NCBI RefSeq assembly: GCF_014204975.1 | Contig: NZ_JACHMM010000001.1 | Location: forward strand, 2,542,001-2,606,000 | Reading direction: 5' to 3' | Length of the DNA: 64,000 nucleotides | DNA from: Jiangella mangrovi | GTDB taxonomy: Bacteria > Actinomycetota > Actinomycetes > Jiangellales > Jiangellaceae | Shown: piece by piece, positions 1-7,385 of the stretch | Layout: each line of letters opens with the position of its first letter | How positions within the stretch are numbered: the stretch's first letter is position 1 | Position numbers and translations under genes: made by a program | Notes under the pieces: generated by a model | Told to the model about the DNA's origin: nothing | The model's input: the letters and a program-made list of their open reading frames with translations, nothing else | The model's database searches: none

Positions 1-188
1 ACGCCGCCGAGCACCTGCCACCACGCGGCCGTGATGCCGCCGGCCGCCGCCATGTCCTGTGCGGCCTCCATGAGCCGGGCGTTGAGCCGGAACGTCGTCA
101 GCGCGATGTCGGTGAACACCTCGCCCGCCGGAGTGGCCGGCCCGGGCTCCGGCCACTCCGCGCGCGGCGGGACGTCGGTCGTCGTCAT
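1..188 (-). CDS. MarR-family transcriptional regulator (partial, N-terminal part)
   Basis: The reading frame starts at an ATG and runs off the left edge of the window, so only about 62 residues are visible. After an acidic, proline-rich lead comes a helical stretch (FRLNARLMEAAQDMAA, then GGITAAWWQVL) typical of the first dimerisation helix and start of the winged helix in MarR proteins. It lies 5 bases downstream of the PfpI-like gene on the same strand, so the two are probably one transcript. A palindrome and a direct repeat before that gene are a plausible operator for this regulator. The family call rests on a short fragment. Confidence 0.6.
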   Translation of the reverse strand, partial: MTTTDVPPRAEWPEPGPATPAGEVFTDIALTTFRLNARLMEAAQDMAAAGGITAAWWQVLGG

Positions 189-193
189 GGCGA

Positions 194-808
194 TCAGTGT
201 GCCTGCATGAGGACCGGGTACGCGCTGGCGTCGGCGCGATGGAAGACGTCCTCGTACGCCTGCAGCGTCTGCTCCGACGCCAGGCCGAGCCGGCTCAGCG
301 TCGCGCGGGCGAACTGGACCGGCGAGTCCGGCCCGGCCGTCACGACGTCGCCGCCCACGACCGCCCGCGCGTCGACGTAGCGGTCCTGGCCGCCGTAGCC
401 CGGCTGCGCCATCAGGTACTCGACCGCGGCGCTGGTGTGGTCGCGGTCGTCGAGCAGTCCGGCCCGCGCGAGGCCCGCCGTCGCGCCACAGATCGCGGCG
501 ACCGGCACCTCCGCGTCGAGGAAGCGCTGGGCAGCATCGGTCCACGCGCTGCCGCCGCCCTCGTCCCAGTGCGCCGCGCCGGCGAGCACCAGCAGGTCGC
601 TGTCCGCCGGGTCGAGGCCCGCGAGGACCTGGTCGGGGACGATGCGCAGCCCGCCCATGGTCGTGATCGGCTCGGCCGACTCGGCGACGGCGACGACGTT
701 CCAGGGCGTGCCGGTGAACCGGCCGGTCCGCAGCTCGACGAGCAGGTATCCGATCTCCCAGTCGGCGAGCGTGTCGTACAGAGCGATGTGTGCTGTCTTC
801 GTGGTCAT
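194..808 (-). CDS. DJ-1/PfpI-family (class I glutamine amidotransferase-like) protein
   Basis: A 204-residue single-domain protein of the DJ-1/PfpI superfamily. The nucleophile-elbow cysteine is Cys107 in AAICGATAG, and an acidic residue at the DJ-1 Glu18 position is present in ADWEIG. Members act as small stress proteins, deglycases, isonitrile hydratases or unknown hydrolases, so the substrate cannot be named. The ATG at 808 was chosen because MTTKTAHIALYD begins the first beta strand; longer upstream starts would read through the operator-like repeats. It precedes a marR gene by 5 bases, which suggests repression by MarR and induction by a small ligand or oxidant. Confidence 0.85.
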   Translation of the reverse strand: MTTKTAHIALYDTLADWEIGYLLVELRTGRFTGTPWNVVAVAESAEPITTMGGLRIVPDQVLAGLDPADSDLLVLAGAAHWDEGGGSAWTDAAQRFLDAEVPVAAICGATAGLARAGLLDDRDHTSAAVEYLMAQPGYGGQDRYVDARAVVGGDVVTAGPDSPVQFARATLSRLGLASEQTLQAYEDVFHRADASAYPVLMQAH

Positions 809-809
809 G

Positions 810-843
810 GACAACATGTTGTCATATTGGGAATGTGTTGTCA
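810..843. promoter_or_regulatory. Candidate MarR operator: 14-base palindrome plus direct repeat
   Basis: GACAACATGTTGTC at 810-823 is a perfect 14-base palindrome just upstream of the ATG of the PfpI-like gene. TGTTGTCA occurs at 817-824 and again at 836-843, 19 bases apart, or about two helical turns. Two dimer sites covering the translation start region fit MarR autoregulation. Assignment to the neighbouring MarR is inference. Confidence 0.55.
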
Positions 844-1008
844 ATGGCGTGGCGGTGAGGGGCTCTGGCCCTCGGACCGTTTCGTCTCGGATCGCTCTGG
901 TCGCTGACGGTGGGCGGGGCGTCGGCCAGCCGTGACTGGGCAACCCCAGCCAGAGGTCACCGCGAACCGAGACGCCGGGTCGGGTGGGGAGGGGCCGCGG
1001 ATGACCCC

Positions 1009-1060
1009 GTGATCATCAATGATCCAACCACCCAGAGGGGGTCGGATCATTGATGATCAC
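1009..1060. terminator. Long intergenic inverted repeat (17-base arms, TGATCA core)
   Basis: GTGATCATCAATGATCC at 1009-1025 is matched perfectly by its reverse complement at 1044-1060 around an 18-base loop. It lies 20 bases beyond the stop codon of the ABC permease gene. It is far richer in A+T than its surroundings and has no T run. Two similar repeats occur in this window, also at 3' gene ends. It may be a terminator or a dispersed extragenic palindrome. Confidence 0.6.
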
Positions 1061-1079
1061 CGGCCGGCCGCCACCCCGC

Positions 1080-1883
1080 TCAGTCGTAGCGGCGGACCAT
1101 CCGCACGTTGAGGAACAGCATCAGTGCGCCGAACGCCGCCACCACGCCGAACCCGCGGGCCAGGACGTCCCACTGCAAGTCCTGGAGGATCAGCGACCGC
1201 AGCGCCTCCATGACGTACGTGACGGGGTTGAGCGTCGCCGCGATCTCCATGGGCCGGGTGAGGAGGTCGCGCGGCACGAAGTTGGGGGTCAGGAACAGCA
1301 GCGGGAAGAAGATCAGCCCGCCGGAGTTCGTAGCCGCCGCACTGCGCGTCTTCAGGGCGATGAGCTGCATGAACCCGGCGAAGACGATGCCCCACAACGA
1401 CGTCAGCACCAGCAGCAGCACCAGCCCCACGGGCCCGCTGGCGATGGTGACGCCGAACGGCAGCGCGATGATGATCAGCGCGATGGTCAGCACCGCCGTC
1501 TTCAGGCCCTCGGCGAGCAGCCGGCCGAGCACGAGCGCGCTGCGCGAGACCGGTGCCGCCCGCAGTTTGTCGAAGTAGCCGCCCTCGATGTCCTCGACCA
1601 GATACAGCGCGGCCGAGCCGAAGGACGCCGCGAGCAGCAGCGAGCTGGGCAGCTGGAACGCGGCGTAGGTCTGCCCGTACAGGAACGGCGTGGAGTCGGA
1701 CGGGAAGATCTCTCCGGCCTGGCCGAAGTTGACGACCAGGAAGAACACCGGGATGAACAGCGTCGGAGCGAGCGCCTCGGGCGTGCGCAGCGACTCGCGG
1801 ATGGCGCGCCGGCCGAGCAGGTCGGCCTGGACCAGGCCGCTCGTCTTGTTTCTCCCTGGCGCCTGGCTGCGGGCCGCAGTCAC
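1080..1883 (-). CDS. ABC-2 type transporter permease (DrrB-like)
   Basis: Membrane subunit of a two-component ABC exporter, 267 residues with about six hydrophobic segments (for example VLTIALIIIALPFGVTI and GLVLLLVLTSLWGIVFAGF), typical of ABC2_membrane proteins such as DrrB. The motif NPVTYVMEALRSLI near the C-terminus is characteristic. The GTG start at 1883 overlaps the stop of the ATPase gene by four bases (GTGA), so the two are translationally coupled and should form a 2+2 complex exporting a drug or lipid. The substrate is not readable from sequence. Confidence 0.88.
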   Translation of the reverse strand: MTAARSQAPGRNKTSGLVQADLLGRRAIRESLRTPEALAPTLFIPVFFLVVNFGQAGEIFPSDSTPFLYGQTYAAFQLPSSLLLAASFGSAALYLVEDIEGGYFDKLRAAPVSRSALVLGRLLAEGLKTAVLTIALIIIALPFGVTIASGPVGLVLLLVLTSLWGIVFAGFMQLIALKTRSAAATNSGGLIFFPLLFLTPNFVPRDLLTRPMEIAATLNPVTYVMEALRSLILQDLQWDVLARGFGVVAAFGALMLFLNVRMVRRYD

Positions 1884-2692
1884 GCCCCCACCTCCTGGAC
1901 CTCGCCGGCCGCGCGTTCGCGGGTCCGACCGGTGGCGTCGAGGAAGACCTCGTCCAGCGTCGGGTCGGGCGCGTCGCCGGGCAGCCGGAGCCGTTCGCGC
2001 AGCTCCTTCTTCAGCGACGACGGCGTGCCCGCCCGGACGATGCGGCCGCCGTCGATGATGGCCAGCCGGTCGCAGAGCTGGTCGGCCTCTTCGAGGTACT
2101 GCGTGGTCAGGAAGACCGTGGTGCCGCGCTGGTTGATGCGGCGCACCTCGTCCCAGACGCCCAGCCGGCTGGCGGGGTCGAGACCGGTGGTCGGCTCGTC
2201 GAGGAACAGCACCTCGGGCCTGTGGACCAGCGCCGACGCGAGGTCGAGGCGGCGCTTCATGCCGCCGGAGTACCCCTTGATGCGCCGGTCGGCGGACTCG
2301 GTGAGCTCCACCAGCTCGAGCAGCTCCTCGGCCCGCTGCGCCGCCTCGGCCGTGCTGCTGCCGAACAGCCGCGCCTGCAGCACGATCAGCTCGCGCCCGG
2401 TCTGGCGCGGGTCGAGCCCGGCCTCCTGCAGCGCGACGCCGATGCGGCGGCGGACGGCGTCGGGGTCGGCGGTGACGTCGATGCCGGCGACGCGGGCCGT
2501 GCCCGACGTGATGGACAGCAGCGTCGTCAGCATGCGGACGGTGGTGGACTTGCCGGCGCCGTTGGGGCCCAGGAAGCCGAACACCTCGCCCGCGGTGACG
2601 CTGAGGTCCACCCCGCGGACCGCGTCGACGGTGCCGGTGCGTCCTCGGTACTGCTTCACCAGGCCCTCGGCCTCGATAGCGAGAGCGTTCAT
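1880..2692 (-). CDS. ABC transporter ATP-binding protein (DrrA family)
   Basis: 270-residue ATPase. Walker A is GPNGAGKST (residues 42-50), the signature is YSGGM (141-145), and Walker B is VLFLDEP (161-167) followed by TTGLDP. The tail has PTLDEVFLDATG, the C-terminal motif of DrrA-type exporter ATPases. The ATG at 2692 has a clear ribosome site (GGGAGGGACG just upstream); longer frames run into the neighbouring gene's shadow. It drives the permease encoded immediately downstream. Confidence 0.92.
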   Translation of the reverse strand: MNALAIEAEGLVKQYRGRTGTVDAVRGVDLSVTAGEVFGFLGPNGAGKSTTVRMLTTLLSITSGTARVAGIDVTADPDAVRRRIGVALQEAGLDPRQTGRELIVLQARLFGSSTAEAAQRAEELLELVELTESADRRIKGYSGGMKRRLDLASALVHRPEVLFLDEPTTGLDPASRLGVWDEVRRINQRGTTVFLTTQYLEEADQLCDRLAIIDGGRIVRAGTPSSLKKELRERLRLPGDAPDPTLDEVFLDATGRTRERAAGEVQEVGA

Positions 2693-2795
2693 CGTCCCTC
2701 CCAGTGGTCTGTGCCACAGGGGGCGCACGGTGCGTCCCCACCGAGACGTCGAACCGTAGTGGCCGATACCGACAAGGTCGGGCGAGGAAGTTTCG

Positions 2796-3896
2796 TCAGC
2801 GGACGACGACGGTGACCCGCTGCGCGTGGTTGTTGGCCATCCCCTGGCGGTTCCAGGCCTGGCCGACCGGCTGTTCGTTCCCGGACGTGTCGCGGGCGCG
2901 GGCCCGCAGCTCGTACCGTCCGGGTGCGGCGTCCCACACATAGCGCCACAGCCGCCACGCATACGGGTCGGCCGGCGGCTCGAGCTCGGCGGGCCGCCAG
3001 CTGACGCCGTCGTCGACGCTGATCTCGACGGTGTCGACGGGGGCCCAGCCGGACCACGCGCGCCCCGTCAGCTCCACGACGCCGCTGTCGACGACGCGCA
3101 CGCGGCTCTGGAAGTCGGGCACGCCGGGCGGCTGGACCAGCGCCTTCGGCATGATCCGGGTGACCGGCTCGCCCGGCTCGTCGGCGTCCTGCTTGAGGCG
3201 GTAGGACGTGACGTTCTGGTAGCCGCCGAACTCCGCCTCGAGCACCGTCACCTCGACCAGCCACTTCACGTGCGCCATGCCGTACCAGCCGGGGACGATC
3301 AGCCGCACCGGCGCGCCGTGCTGCGGCGGCAGCGGCCGGCCGTCCATCTCGTCGACCAGCAGGATGTCGTCGCGCATGGCCTCTCCCAGCGACAGTCCGC
3401 GCCGGTAGTCCTGCTCGACGCCGCGCTCGAAGCCGCGGTCGGCGCCGGCGAAGGCGACGTCGACGGCGGTCGCGGCGACCCCCGCCTCGGCGAGGACCCC
3501 CGCGAGCGGGGTCCCCGTCCACTCGGCCGTGCCGACCGCCTCGTCGAGCCAGGGCTGGCTGACGGGGCGCGGCTGCAGCCGGGCGCGGCCGTTGCCCGCG
3601 CACTCGAGCGTCACGCGCTGTGTCACCCGCGGCCTGACGCGCAGGTCCTCGAGGCCCAGCGAGAGCGGCCGCGCCACCGCCCCGGACACCGTCAGGCGCC
3701 AGGCACCCGGGTCGAGCGCGGGGATGTCGTAGTGCGTGAGCAGGTAGTGCAGGCCGGGCGGTGTGACGTCGTAGCGCAGCGCCTCGAGCGGCATGCCGTG
3801 GTTGCGCGCGGCGAGCCGCAGCTCGTCGACCGAGATCCCCTCGTCCGGATCGGCGATGCGCGCGGGTGCACTGACCCAGGGGTCCACCGTCCCCAC
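2796..3896 (-). CDS. Molybdopterin-dependent oxidoreductase (sulfite oxidase-like)
   Basis: About 366 residues. An N-terminal Moco domain carries the cysteine that ligates molybdenum in TLECAGNGR, and a C-terminal Mo-co dimerisation (Ig-like) domain carries SGWAPVDTVEISVDDG and RYELRARARDTSGNEQ. The architecture matches plant/bacterial sulfite oxidase and SorA/YedY relatives. No heme domain and no Tat or Sec signal are seen, so it is probably cytosolic and uses an unknown acceptor. The GTG at 3896 is a choice; GTG at 3887 or TTG at 3932 are alternatives. It is divergent from the flavin oxidase that follows. Confidence 0.85.
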   Translation of the reverse strand: MGTVDPWVSAPARIADPDEGISVDELRLAARNHGMPLEALRYDVTPPGLHYLLTHYDIPALDPGAWRLTVSGAVARPLSLGLEDLRVRPRVTQRVTLECAGNGRARLQPRPVSQPWLDEAVGTAEWTGTPLAGVLAEAGVAATAVDVAFAGADRGFERGVEQDYRRGLSLGEAMRDDILLVDEMDGRPLPPQHGAPVRLIVPGWYGMAHVKWLVEVTVLEAEFGGYQNVTSYRLKQDADEPGEPVTRIMPKALVQPPGVPDFQSRVRVVDSGVVELTGRAWSGWAPVDTVEISVDDGVSWRPAELEPPADPYAWRLWRYVWDAAPGRYELRARARDTSGNEQPVGQAWNRQGMANNHAQRVTVVVR

Positions 3897-3979
3897 CCGT
3901 CCAGTCCTACTCCCCGCGGGCGCCGCTGGCAACGGGTGCGGGAGTCACACGTTGCGTCACACGTCCAGGTGGGAGACCT

Positions 3980-3999
3980 GTGGTGTTGGCCAACACCAC
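3980..3999. promoter_or_regulatory. Perfect 20-base palindrome upstream of flavin oxidase (candidate operator)
   Basis: GTGGTGTTGGCCAACACCAC is self-complementary over its full 20 bases and ends 14 bases before the ATG of the flavin oxidase, in the gap between two divergent genes. Size and symmetry suit a TetR/MarR-type dimer or tetramer. No cognate regulator gene adjoins it, so the binder is unknown. Confidence 0.55.
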
Positions 4000-4013
4000 G
4001 AGGGGGAACCACC

Positions 4014-5384
4014 ATGTCCGACTTCACGCTCGATCAGTTGCGCGAGCAGGTACGAGGCGCCGTGATCGCGCCCGGCGACGACGGCTACGACCAGGCCCGC
4101 CGCGTCTACAACGCGATGATCGACCGGCGCCCGCGCGCCGTGGTGCGCGTCGCCAACGCGGGGGACGCCGCGACCGCCGTCCGGTTCGCCCGGGCGAACG
4201 ACCTCGAGGTCGCGGTCCGCGGCGGCTCGCACAGCGTGCCCGGCTTCGGCACCGTCGACGACGGCGTCGTCATCGACCTCGCGGGGATGCGCGGGGTCCG
4301 CGTCGACCCGGGCGCCCGGACGGCGCGCGCCGAGGGCGGCGCCACCTGGGGCGACTTCAACGCCGCGACCTACCCGTACGGCCTGGCCACCACCGGCGGC
4401 ATCATCTCGACGACGGGGGTCGGCGGGCTGACGCTGGGCGGCGGCATCGGGTACCTGGCCCGCGGCTTCGGGCTGTCCTGCGACAACCTGGTCTCCGCCG
4501 ACGTGGTGCTGGCGGACGGCCGGATCGTCGTGGCGAACGAGGAGGAGAACGCCGACCTGTTCTGGGCGCTGCGCGGCGGCGGCGGCAACTTCGGCGTCGT
4601 CACGTCGCTGGAGTTCCAGCTGCACCCGGTCAAGGACATCTACGGCGGGCCGATGTTCTTCTCGCTCGACGACGCCGCGGACGTGCTGCGGTTCTACCGC
4701 GAGTTCATCGACGACGCGCCGGAGCAGTTCGGCGGCTTCCCGGCGTACCAGATCGCGCCGCCGCTGCCGTTCATCCCGGAGGAGCGTCACGGAGAGCCGT
4801 TCCTGGCGTTCGTGTCCTGCTGGGCCGGGCCGCTGGACGAGGGCGAGGCCGTGCTCAAGGAACTGCGCGACGTCGCACCCGTGGTCGCCGAACACGTCGG
4901 GCCGATGCCGTACCCGGCCCTGAACAGCGCGTTCGACGCCCTGGTGCCGCCGGGACTGCAGCACTACTGGAAGGCGAACTTCGTCCGCTCGCTGTCGGAC
5001 GAGGCGATCGCAGCGCACCTGGCGCACGGGCCGAAGGTGCCGGTCGTCAACTCGACGATGCACATCTACCCGATCAACGGCGCGGTCCACCGGGTCGCCC
5101 CGGACGCGACGGCGTTCGCCTACCGCGACGCGAACTTCGCGACCGTGATCGCCGGCATGTGGCCCGACCCGGCGCAGAACTCCGCCAACACGCAGTGGGT
5201 GCGCGACTACTACGCCGCGACCGCGCCGCTGTCGGAGGAAGGCGGCTACGTCAACTTCATGGCCGGCGACGACCAGGGCCGGGTCGCGGTGAACTACGGC
5301 GGCAACTACGACCGGCTGCGGACGGTGAAGCGCGCCTACGACCCGGACAACGTGTTCCACCTGAACCAGAACATCGCGCCGTAG
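4014..5384 (+). CDS. FAD-binding oxidoreductase (berberine bridge enzyme-like, BBE family)
   Basis: 456 residues with an N-terminal PCMH-type FAD domain and a C-terminal BBE tail ending YDPDNVFHLNQNI. RGGSHSVPGF carries His73, which takes an 8-alpha-histidyl covalent FAD bond in this family. The second (cysteinyl) attachment site is absent: the matching segment is GIISTTGVGG. It is therefore probably mono-covalent. Relatives oxidise sugars, alkaloids or polyketides using oxygen. GAGGGGGA before the ATG is the ribosome site. A 20-base palindrome directly upstream suggests tight repression. Confidence 0.9.
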   Translation: MSDFTLDQLREQVRGAVIAPGDDGYDQARRVYNAMIDRRPRAVVRVANAGDAATAVRFARANDLEVAVRGGSHSVPGFGTVDDGVVIDLAGMRGVRVDPGARTARAEGGATWGDFNAATYPYGLATTGGIISTTGVGGLTLGGGIGYLARGFGLSCDNLVSADVVLADGRIVVANEEENADLFWALRGGGGNFGVVTSLEFQLHPVKDIYGGPMFFSLDDAADVLRFYREFIDDAPEQFGGFPAYQIAPPLPFIPEERHGEPFLAFVSCWAGPLDEGEAVLKELRDVAPVVAEHVGPMPYPALNSAFDALVPPGLQHYWKANFVRSLSDEAIAAHLAHGPKVPVVNSTMHIYPINGAVHRVAPDATAFAYRDANFATVIAGMWPDPAQNSANTQWVRDYYAATAPLSEEGGYVNFMAGDDQGRVAVNYGGNYDRLRTVKRAYDPDNVFHLNQNIAP

Positions 5385-5405
5385 GCGATGTGCAGATCCC
5401 GGCAG

Positions 5406-5465
5406 CTCCATGATCATCCAGGATTCGGGGCGTGATAGCGCCACCGATCCTGGATGATCATGGAG
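5406..5465. terminator. Long intergenic inverted repeat (19-base arms, TGATCATC core)
   Basis: The arms at 5406-5424 (CTCCATGATCATCCAGGAT) and 5447-5465 are perfectly complementary across a 22-base loop. It lies between the convergent flavin oxidase and ECF41 sigma genes, and the right arm covers the sigma factor stop codon. It resembles the repeats at 1009 and 36228. Probably a bidirectional terminator. Confidence 0.65.
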
Positions 5466-6363
5466 TGACGCGGCGCAGCTTGTCGGGGTTCGCGACGGAG
5501 TGGATGGCCAGGATCTCGCCGTCGGCGACGTCGAGGGCCATGATCCCGACCAGCCGCTCCTGAGCGTCGAGGGCGACCAGGCCCGGCTGGCCGTTGATCT
5601 CGCGCACCTCGACGCGGACGTCGCGGCGGGCCAGCAGGGGTATTCCGGCGGCCAGCGTCCGGGCGACGCGGGTCCGGCCGTGGACGGGCTTGCGTTGCGC
5701 GGGCACCTTGCCGCCGCCGTCGACGTACAGCGCCACGTCCTGCGCCAGCAGCGTCTCCAGTGCGGGCAGATCGCCCAGCTCGGCGGCGGCGAGGAAGCGC
5801 CGCGCGAGCTCGTCGCGCTGCCGGCGGGAGGCGGCGTAGCGCGGCCGACGCTCCCGCACGTGCCGGCGCGCCTTCGCGACGAGGTGCCGGGTGCTGTCCA
5901 CGTCGCTGCCGATGATCTCGGCGACCTCGGCGTACGGGTAGTCGAACACCTCACGCAGCAGGAACGCCGCCCGCTGCCGCGGCGACAGGTTCTCGAGCAG
6001 CACGAGGAACGCCAGCGAGAGCGAGTCGGACTGCTCGGCCTGCTCGGCCGGCGACGGTCCGGGTGACAGGCCCGGCAGCGAGCCAGGTGGTGAGCCGCCG
6101 ACCAGCGGCTCCGGCAGCCACTCGCCGACGTAGCGCTCGCGCCGGACCCGGGCCGAGCGGAGCTCGTCGATCGCCAGGCGGGTGACGAGCGTGGCGACGT
6201 AGGCCCGCGGCGACGCGATCGCCTCGCCGCGCCGTCGTGTCTGGTGCAGGCGCAGGAACGCCTCCTGCACCACGTCCTCGGCCTCGCCGACGCTGCCGAG
6301 CATGCGGTACGCGATGGCGAACGCCCGCGGCCGCAGCTCGTCGTACAGGTCGGCGCCGGACAT
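5458..6363 (-). CDS. RNA polymerase sigma factor, ECF41 group (SigJ-like) with fused SnoaL-like domain
   Basis: 301 residues: sigma-2 region (about 8-75), sigma-4 region (about 120-175, with the helix-turn-helix around YPYAEVAEIIGSD), and a C-terminal SnoaL-like extension. All three hallmarks known for ECF41 are visible: WLPEP (82-86), DGGGK (215-219; usually DGGGR) and NPDKL (292-296). In this group the extension replaces a separate anti-sigma factor and tunes activity. Its gene follows the oxidoreductase/epimerase gene by 5 bases, the classic ECF41 partnership. I could not find the TGTCACA element reported for ECF41 promoters upstream of the pair. Confidence 0.92.
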   Translation of the reverse strand: MSGADLYDELRPRAFAIAYRMLGSVGEAEDVVQEAFLRLHQTRRRGEAIASPRAYVATLVTRLAIDELRSARVRRERYVGEWLPEPLVGGSPPGSLPGLSPGPSPAEQAEQSDSLSLAFLVLLENLSPRQRAAFLLREVFDYPYAEVAEIIGSDVDSTRHLVAKARRHVRERRPRYAASRRQRDELARRFLAAAELGDLPALETLLAQDVALYVDGGGKVPAQRKPVHGRTRVARTLAAGIPLLARRDVRVEVREINGQPGLVALDAQERLVGIMALDVADGEILAIHSVANPDKLRRVTP

Positions 6364-6368
6364 ACGGG

Positions 6369-7307
6369 TCAGCTCATCCCCTCGACGAAGCCGGTCCGCC
6401 AGCTCGGGAACCGCGGTGTCCAGCCCAGCTCTCGCTCGATCTTCTCGTTGGTGATGGCCCGCGACCGCGTCATGATCTCCACCGCGCCGCGGCCGGCGAA
6501 CGGCCGCACGAGCCAGGCGGGCACCCGCCGCGGCGGCTTGGCGCCGAGCGCGCCGGCCAGCCCGAGCAGGATGTCGCGCACCGGCGCCGGGTCGTCATCG
6601 GCGACATGGTAGATGCCCGGGGCGCCCCGCTCGATCGCCGCGACGGTGGCCGACGCCGCGTCGGTGATGTGCACCATGGACCACAGCCCGCCACCGCCGC
6701 CGATGATCGGGAACCGGCGCCTGCGGACCAGCCCGGCCATCACGGCGTCCGGCGCGGTCTCGATGCCGGTCCCCGGACCGTAGAAGCCGCCGTAGCGCAG
6801 CACGATGCCGTCGCCCCAGGTGATGCCGGTGACCGCGGCCTCGAGGTGGCGTATCGCTGCCACGTTGGCCGCGATGTCGCGGGGCGGGTCCGGATCGATC
6901 CGGGCGCTCTCGTCCAGGAGCCGCCCGCCGTCCGGGAGCAGGGGGGCGTAGTTGCTCTGCGCGACGACGGTGCGGACACCGACGGCGCGGCCGGCGGCCA
7001 GCAGGTGGTCGGTGCCCTCGATGCGCAGCCGGTTGGTGGCCGCCGCCATCCGCTTCACGGTGCGCATCGGCCCGTTCAGCGCCGTGAGCTGATGCACGAT
7101 CACCTCCGGCTCGGTCTTGGCGACGGCGTCGGCCACCGCTTCGGGGTCGAGGGCGTCGAGGACCACCGGCTCGGCGCCGAGGTCGCGCAGCGTTGCGGCC
7201 TTGGCGGCCGTGCGGGTGGTGCCGACCACCTCGTGGCCGCGCTCCACGAGCTCGGGCACGAGGTACCTGCCGATCGCGCCGGACGCTCCGGCGACGAAGA
7301 TCCTCAT
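6369..7307 (-). CDS. NAD(P)-dependent epimerase/dehydratase-like oxidoreductase (ECF41 partner)
   Basis: 312-residue extended-SDR-type protein with the N-terminal dinucleotide site GASGAIG (7-13) and sequence such as YGGFYGPGTGIE in the substrate half. It belongs to the carboxymuconolactone decarboxylase/oxidoreductase/epimerase (COE) set usually paired with ECF41 sigma factors, and sits 5 bases upstream of that gene. The ATG at 7307 was chosen over a longer frame because GAGAGGAGACGCC lies directly before it. A CRP-like palindrome is centred about 70 bases upstream. The substrate is unknown. Confidence 0.85.
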   Translation of the reverse strand: MRIFVAGASGAIGRYLVPELVERGHEVVGTTRTAAKAATLRDLGAEPVVLDALDPEAVADAVAKTEPEVIVHQLTALNGPMRTVKRMAAATNRLRIEGTDHLLAAGRAVGVRTVVAQSNYAPLLPDGGRLLDESARIDPDPPRDIAANVAAIRHLEAAVTGITWGDGIVLRYGGFYGPGTGIETAPDAVMAGLVRRRRFPIIGGGGGLWSMVHITDAASATVAAIERGAPGIYHVADDDPAPVRDILLGLAGALGAKPPRRVPAWLVRPFAGRGAVEIMTRSRAITNEKIERELGWTPRFPSWRTGFVEGMS

Positions 7308-7369
7308 GGCGTCTCCTCTCGTCGTGCTCACCCCTGGGAGACGAGATGGAGCCGCCGTCCATGAACGGC

Positions 7370-7385
7370 AGTGATCCGGATCACA
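7370..7385. promoter_or_regulatory. Candidate CRP/FNR-type site upstream of the epimerase-ECF41 operon
   Basis: On the minus strand the site reads TGTGATCCGGATCACT: nine of ten positions of the TGTGA-N6-TCACA consensus of CRP/GlxR-like regulators, with a perfect 14-base palindrome GTGATCCGGATCAC inside. It lies 63 bases upstream of the epimerase ATG and overlaps the stop of the nuclease gene. Confidence 0.45.

Noticed and set aside
1080-2741. A 553-residue ATPase-permease frame that would merge both exporter genes
   Set aside because: Its first 285 residues are an out-of-frame reading of the ATPase gene; only the last part is the real permease, which starts at GTG 1883.
2826-4013. N-terminal extension of the flavin oxidase
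   Set aside because: The frame is open upstream, but that part is antisense to the molybdoenzyme, and a ribosome site lies directly before ATG 4014.
7354-7369. ECF41-type autoregulated promoter upstream of the epimerase gene
   Set aside because: A CGTC is present but no TGTCACA at suitable spacing; the only strong signal is the CRP-like palindrome.
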